A stretch of 45,854 bases of DNA from Hyphomicrobiaceae bacterium. Its GTDB lineage: Bacteria > Pseudomonadota > Alphaproteobacteria > Rhizobiales > Hyphomicrobiaceae. The position numbers and the translations under genes are program-made. A model generated the notes under the pieces. The model was not told the origin of the DNA. It saw only the letters and a list, made by a program, of their open reading frames with translations, and made no database searches. The stretch is taken from the NCBI GenBank assembly GCA_020442185.1, contig JAGRKS010000150.1, forward strand, positions 1 through 45,854. The letters are read 5' to 3'. Below, one piece after another: positions 42,901 to 45,854 of this stretch. The stretch's first letter is position 1; every line of letters begins with the position of its first letter.

Positions 42901-43490
42901 GCCATCATCAAGCCGTCCTGGTGTTCGGTCGCGTCGATCTGGCGGGTGCCGAACAGCATGGCGAACACGGCGAGCACGATGGTGATGATCAGCGCCGTGT
43001 CGATGAAGCCGATACGTGGAATGTCGATGTGGGCGGGGCGTGGGCCGCCGAGCAGGATCTCGATCGAGACGCTGATCGCCTTCAATTGCAGCGCGATGTA
43101 GGGCAGCGTGCCGATGATGGCGATGATCGTCACGATGGCGGCGACGGATTGGCTCTTGCCGTAACGGGCGGCCATGAAGTCCGCGATGGACGTGAGGTTC
43201 TGGCTCTTGGCGATCCGCACGATGCGCAGCATCAAGGGTGCGCCGAGCGAGAACATCAGGATCGGGCCGAGGTAGACCGGTATGAAATCGTAGCCCGTCG
43301 TGGCGGCGAGCCCGACGCTTCCAAAGAATGTCCAGGAGGTGCAATAGACTGCGAGCGACAGGGAATAGACGAAGGGCCTGCCGATATGCGAATCGGCGAG
43401 GCGGACATTACGATCGCCGAACCACGCGAAAGCAAAAAGGCCGCCGAGGTAGAGCAGCGCGACGGTGACGACAACCCAGCCTTCGATCAT
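39957..43490 (-). CDS. Hybrid sensor histidine kinase with N-terminal SLC5-like transporter domain (CrbS/MxtR-like)
   Basis: 1177 residues. About residues 1-500 are a Na+/solute symporter-like domain with some thirteen helices. A linker near 570-640 (ASVGRYVG, RFAEHLLSSAIGSASARLVLSLLL) resembles the STAC element of CbrA-type kinases. Then a PAS domain (about 665-780), a coiled coil (RVRERTAELLEVNAAL), HisKA with the phosphoacceptor His822 in SHDILQPLNAAR, HATPase with NLVSNAIKYT, DTGPGIP and GLGLGLSI, and a C-terminal receiver with Asp1104 in ILADYHLD. Such kinases sense or transport a carboxylate or amino acid and signal to a LuxR-type regulator. The response-regulator gene lies tail-to-tail with it, and the symporter genes lie beyond. 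The transporter domain may sense the substrate flux itself. Confidence 0.95.
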   Translation of the reverse strand: MIEGWVVVTVALLYLGGLFAFAWFGDRNVRLADSHIGRPFVYSLSLAVYCTSWTFFGSVGLAATTGYDFIPVYLGPILMFSLGAPLMLRIVRIAKSQNLTSIADFMAARYGKSQSVAAIVTIIAIIGTLPYIALQLKAISVSIEILLGGPRPAHIDIPRIGFIDTALIITIVLAVFAMLFGTRQIDATEHQDGLMMAISAESVVKLVAFCAVGLFTVFSVYGGPADFIAQAYQNELVNKTFSQGLNGGTWLSVTILSFVCVVLLPRQFHVAVVENNSETEVRRARWLFPLYLVLINIFVVPIAAAGLMSFRPGESDPDFFVLTLPMLADNKLMTLIAFIGGLSAATAMVIVESVALAIMICNGLVVPLLLRQDSAEAAQQMDMASTLVLIRRLAIAVLLLLGYFVYTTVGRSHGLAAIGLLAFAAIAQFAPAFFIGLWWRNGTARGAMAGILAGSAVWAYTLVLPWLVQSEWLAQSILVDGPFGLGLLRPQALFYFQFEPLTHGVLWSLSINLVTYITVSMLRAPEPIERLQAQLFVQDEPVRPLPGAPTFRLWRTTITMKDLEASVGRYVGSDRAARSFGEYIASRGSSAVRDAEADIQAIRFAEHLLSSAIGSASARLVLSLLLRRGSVTGQSAIKLLDDASEALQYNRDLLQSALDQVRHGLSVFDKDMRLICWNRQFRELLDIPAELGRVGTPLDRILRVLAERGDFGEGQIDELIEARLYKLAVRKETFQERLLQGARHIEVRTSAMPQGGIVATFSDITDRVAAANALARANETLERRVRERTAELLEVNAALAVAKAHADEANLDKTRFLAAASHDILQPLNAARLYATSLRERPLASADAVLARNVDASLSAVEEIFSALIEISRIDAGRLDPEITEFPLSEIFDQLALEFEPMAREKALNLRTFRSGLWVRSDRRLLRRILQNLVSNAIKYTRSGGVLLGARKADNTVIVQVSDTGPGIPHDKKEVIFKEFQRLEGPGSNVRGLGLGLSIVERIGRVLEHPIGVDTLPRRGSTFSVRIPYAPPQTVPSTIAPPPATIGVLSGLNVLCIDNEPAVVSGMEALLSGWGCAVKTASSIANALDVVAAAGEKPDIILADYHLDNGTGVDAVLRIRKALNRQVTAVIITADHSLEVQREVRSHDLPMLRKPLKAAALRAILNKVTISRSAAAE

Positions 43491-43798
43491 GGAAACTCGT
43501 TTCGGTCTGTCGGGCGCGAGAATTGGCAGGCGCGAGGATCAATCTGCTGGGACATCATAGACTGCGGATTTCCGCGAAAAAAGCGGTCGATTTGCTTCTG
43601 GGCAGGTGCGATTGGACGAGATTCAGCAAAAGTGCCGTTCTGTTTCGTTGGGCTCTAGTCAATTGTTGCAGAGGCCGACTCTCAATAGATTACGCTCGCG
43701 CTGAGGGTTGATCCGGTATCGGACATCTCCAGGCGAGGATGGCGCGTGCCGTGTGCTATGGGCGTGCCAATCAAACCTAGAATGCGAAGGGATCACTC
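43491..43798. other. Divergent region between the kinase gene and mscL
   Basis: 308 bp without a gene. It contains the 12-base palindrome GCGGATTTCCGC (43564-43575), the candidate mscL promoter at 43663-43691, and AAGGGAT before the mscL ATG. Confidence 0.45.
43663..43691 (+). promoter_or_regulatory. Possible mscL promoter
   Basis: TTGTTG (43663-43668) and TAGATT (43686-43691) are 17 bases apart, about 100 bases before the mscL start. The match to consensus is moderate (three and four of six). Confidence 0.3.
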
Positions 43799-44206
43799 AT
43801 GGGCATGCTTCAGGAATTCAAGGAGTTCGCCGTCAAGGGCAACATGATCGACATGGCCGTCGGCATCATCATCGGTGGAGCGTTCGGCACGATCGTCTCA
43901 TCGCTCGTCAAGGATATCATCATGCCGCCGATTGGCATGATGCTCGGCGGCGTCGATTTCTCCGATATCAAGCTGACCCTCGCCGAGGCCGCCGCGGGCA
44001 AGGACCCGGTGACGATGAATATCGGTCTGTTCATCAACAACGTCATCAGCTTTCTGGTCGTCGCCTTTGCCGTTTTCATGCTGGTGAAGGCCATCAACGA
44101 ACTGAAGCGCCGTTTCGAAGAGGAAAAGGCGGCCCCGGCGGCCGCACCCGAGCCGACGCTGCAGGAAAAGTTGCTGATGGATATCCGCGATTCGCTCAAG
44201 CGGTAA
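43799..44206 (+). CDS. mscL: Large-conductance mechanosensitive channel MscL
   Basis: 135 residues, the usual length (E. coli 136). ATG 43799 has AAGGGAT upstream. The short amphipathic N-terminus [15 protein letters not shown] is followed by the pore helix [29 protein letters not shown] (about 16-45), a short periplasmic loop, the second helix (about 75-97) and a charged cytoplasmic helix ending in [15 protein letters not shown]. It forms a homopentamer that opens under membrane tension and releases solutes during hypo-osmotic shock. It is monocistronic and ended by a strong terminator 33 bases after the stop. Confidence 0.97.
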   Translation: MGMLQEFKEFAVKGNMIDMAVGIIIGGAFGTIVSSLVKDIIMPPIGMMLGGVDFSDIKLTLAEAAAGKDPVTMNIGLFINNVISFLVVAFAVFMLVKAINELKRRFEEEKAAPAAAPEPTLQEKLLMDIRDSLKR

Positions 44207-44238
44207 CGCTGAAGCCGATTATCGCCGCCATCGATGTG

Positions 44239-44280
44239 ACACCCCCGCCGGGCATGGCTCCGGCGGGGGTGTTGTTTTTT
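44239..44280 (+). terminator. Intrinsic terminator of mscL
   Basis: ACACCCCCGCCGG (44239-44251) pairs perfectly with CCGGCGGGGGTGT (44260-44272) over 13 bp with an eight-base loop, and TTGTTTTTT follows. This is the clearest rho-independent terminator in the window. Confidence 0.95.
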
Positions 44281-44335
44281 ACCGATGGTGATCGAGGCGC
44301 TTGCCGCACATCGCGCCGACGCCGGTGGCGCAACA

Positions 44336-45331
44336 CTAGGAACAGCTGCCGCCGCCCAGAACGCAGAATTTGGCGCAATGCGGATGGCAGAGCTTGACGG
44401 CACCTCGGTCGAACATACCGCCGTCGACGGTCGCGGCGTCGGCAAGCGTCGGCCCCATGTCGAAGGCGGGCTCGTAGGGCAAGAGGGTACACGGCACCAC
44501 GGTCGGGCCGGCCGCGCCCTTGCGCTTCACCACCATGCGCGATGTCGCGCACATCATGTCGCTTGGGCTTTTGCCGAGGATCGACCAGCAGCGGGTCGTG
44601 ATCTCGGGTACGTCGTGCGAACCGTCCATCTCCGGGAAAAGCACCACAGAGGCGTGATTGGACGCGTCGAGCTTCCAGCCGCGCTCGGCGATCAGCCGGG
44701 CATACCCCTGGCGTGCCGCCGCTTCGCTTTCCCCCCAGCAGGTGCGCCCGGCGATCGTGATGTTGAAGCCGCGTGACGTGAGCCAGTCGATGCCTTCGAG
44801 TGCCTTGGCCCAGGTATCGGCGCCGCGCTCCTTCTCGTGCAGGGCGGCGGTGTGATGATCGAGACTGACACGCAGCGTGAGGCGCTCGGGGCCGAAGCGG
44901 GCGAGGATCTCCTCGAGGCCGGCCCGGACGCGCGGGCGCAGCATCGGCTGCATGGCGTTCGTCAGCACCAGCGTCTCGAAGCCGCCGTCCAGCGAATCCG
45001 TGATCATCGCCAGGATGTCCGGGTTGAGGAATGGCTCGCCGCCGGTGAAGCCGATTTCACGCGTGCCGGCATGACGGGCTTCCTCGATCAGCGCCCGCAC
45101 CTCGGCCGCCGTCATGTAGACGAGCCGGTCGTTCGACGGACTCGATTCGATGTAGCAGTTGACGCACGTGATGTTGCACAGCGTGCCGGTGTTGATCCAC
45201 AACGTGTCCAGCCGGTCCAATGCAACCCTGGCCCGCGTTTCGCCCTTGAGGGTGACGTCGGGATCGCTGAATTTCTGCAGTTCCGGCGCAGCGGGCCGTT
45301 CGTCGATGTCCTGGAGGGGGGAGAGCCGCAT
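44336..45331 (-). CDS. Radical SAM protein with cysteine-rich C-terminus
   Basis: 331 residues. ATG 45331 with GGGA six bases upstream is preferred over a start at 45481, whose extra 50 residues are Arg/Ala-rich. Cys52, Cys56 and Cys59 in CNITCVNC are the iron-sulfur/SAM site; GFTGGEPFLNPD near 91 is the SAM-binding GGEP motif, and SLDHHTAALHEKERG near 153 follows. The C-terminal part has further cysteines (MMCATSRM, PCTLLPY and the tail CHPHCAKFCVLGGGSCS), reminiscent of SPASM-type auxiliary cluster binding, though the spacing is not the canonical one. I cannot name the substrate. No peptide precursor or partner gene is adjacent. It is transcribed toward mscL. Confidence 0.85.
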   Translation of the reverse strand: MRLSPLQDIDERPAAPELQKFSDPDVTLKGETRARVALDRLDTLWINTGTLCNITCVNCYIESSPSNDRLVYMTAAEVRALIEEARHAGTREIGFTGGEPFLNPDILAMITDSLDGGFETLVLTNAMQPMLRPRVRAGLEEILARFGPERLTLRVSLDHHTAALHEKERGADTWAKALEGIDWLTSRGFNITIAGRTCWGESEAAARQGYARLIAERGWKLDASNHASVVLFPEMDGSHDVPEITTRCWSILGKSPSDMMCATSRMVVKRKGAAGPTVVPCTLLPYEPAFDMGPTLADAATVDGGMFDRGAVKLCHPHCAKFCVLGGGSCS

Positions 45332-45701
45332 GTGATCCCTTCGAGGGTTTGGGAGGGCAAATGCCGCCCGCGGTTGCTTCGAAGCGCCGTCGGCCCGCCT
45401 GAATGCACAAAGTGCCGTCGCATCGCTCCTGCGTCGTAGGGAGGTGCGCCACACTAGAGTGGCCAACGCATAGCACGGCATTGGCGATCACTCGAAGTCA
45501 CATTGGATTTATAGGGCGGCATCAAGGCGATGCGGGCTGGCGTCCCACCGGCAACTCCGGTCGGCCGGTTCGCTCCCGCTCCCGCGTTCCGAAAATGATG
45601 CTGCCGAGCGTTGCGCCCCGGGACGCCGCGTGTTGTATCGCCGCGCCTGCCGTACCCGGCCGCTTTGCGGCTGTTGCGGCTTGTGCTAGAGGGAAACGGC
45701 G
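45332..45701. other. Spacer between the radical SAM gene and the tRNA fragment
   Basis: 370 bp. It has an imperfect dyad GAGTGGCCAA (45457-45466) with TTGGCgatCACTC (45481-45493). Possible promoter-like TTGCGG (45665-45670) and CTAGAG precede the tRNA sequence. No gene is supported. Confidence 0.4.
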
Positions 45702-45738
45702 GCGGGTGTAGCTCAATGGCAGAGCAGGAGCTTCCCAA
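45702..45738 (+). tRNA. 5' half of tRNA-Gly(CCC), interrupted in the anticodon loop
   Basis: GCGGGTG (acceptor 5' strand), TA, D-arm GCTC-AATGGCA-GAGC, A26, anticodon 5' strand GGAGC and loop TTCCCAA (anticodon CCC) match a bacterial tRNA-Gly up to base 38. The expected GCTCC of the anticodon 3' strand, the T-arm and CACCCGC are absent from the remaining 116 bases of the window. Either an intron or another insertion separates the halves, or the gene is a remnant. Confidence 0.7.
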
Positions 45739-45854
45739 ACATACAAGTTCAGTACCGGCCTGTTCGAGAACCTCCCAAAGTGGTTGAATTTGCTGCATAA
45801 AGCGCCGCAACGTCGTCCCGACGTGTTATACCGCGTTGCAATGCGCTGCCTACA
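45739..45854. other. Sequence replacing the 3' half of the tRNA
   Basis: Non-coding on both strands as far as visible. TCCCAAA of the anticodon loop (45733-45739) recurs at 45773-45779. AAGTTC (45745-45750) could pair with GAGCTT (45728-45733) across the break. GCAACG (45807-45812) pairs with CGTTGC (45834-45839), and ACGTCG (45810-45815) with CGACGT (45819-45824). These would suit a structured insert but are not diagnostic. Confidence 0.4.

Noticed and set aside
41443..43658. Long open frames (633 residues minus, 662 residues plus) overlapping the hybrid kinase gene
   Set aside because: They are out-of-frame shadows in GC-rich DNA with Arg/His/Gln/Asp-rich translations and no family features; the kinase frame shows all expected domains.
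45702..45854. Definite group I intron in tRNA-Gly
   Set aside because: Only 116 bases after the break are visible, the core P/Q/R/S elements are not recognisable, and the junction stem lacks the U-G pair; kept only as one possible explanation.

Overview
The window is a high-GC chromosomal segment from an alphaproteobacterium, most probably of the order Hyphomicrobiales (Rhizobiales). This rests on gene content: a PodJ-like polarity protein with Sel1 repeats, a DUF6460 protein, a TIGR02186/TauE pair, a DUF2793 protein, the ligase-associated helicase/PdeM pair, a CrbS-type kinase with a transporter domain, and an intergenic palindromic repeat of a kind common in this order. No genus is claimed.

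Positions 1-5011 hold the last nine codons of one RTX (calcium-binding, type I secreted) protein and a complete 1592-residue RTX protein with a nearly identical C-terminus: a tandem paralogous pair of large exported beta-helix proteins. Positions 5152-23160 are a surface-polysaccharide cluster. On the minus strand lie two O-antigen ligase/polymerase-like membrane proteins around a flippase-like protein. On the plus strand lie a split transketolase, an initiating phosphoglycosyl transferase, an unknown anchored protein, a methyltransferase, an ExoA-like glycosyltransferase, a DegT aminotransferase coupled to a GNAT acetyltransferase, a second DegT aminotransferase, a TylF-like methyltransferase, a Wzz-like co-polymerase and an OafA-type acyltransferase. 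Together they suggest an N-acylated, O-methylated and O-acylated glycan containing a sugar whose carbon skeleton is altered by a thiamine-diphosphate enzyme. The nucleotide-sugar synthases and most glycosyltransferases must be encoded elsewhere.

Positions 16743-17076, inside this cluster, hold four consecutive stem-loops arranged as a two-hairpin unit duplicated with an exact 165-bp period. The stems differ in sequence but keep 15-bp pairing.

Positions 23212-31244 hold a DUF2793 protein, a small DUF6460 membrane protein, the ligase-associated DEXH helicase with its nuclease PdeM, a REP-like palindromic block, and the TIGR02186/TauE pair. Positions 31615-36366 hold the PodJ-like gene, with a possible CtrA box upstream, and a small exported coiled-coil protein translationally coupled to YjbQ.

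Positions 36446-43490 form a sensing and uptake module: a large Na+/solute symporter with its DUF4212 small subunit, a LuxR-family response regulator and a 1177-residue hybrid kinase with an N-terminal SLC5-like transporter domain. The layout matches CrbS/CrbR-type (MxtR/ErdR) acetate or carboxylate control. MscL follows with a strong terminator, then a radical SAM protein. The window ends in the 5' half of a tRNA-Gly(CCC) that breaks off at the 3' side of the anticodon loop.
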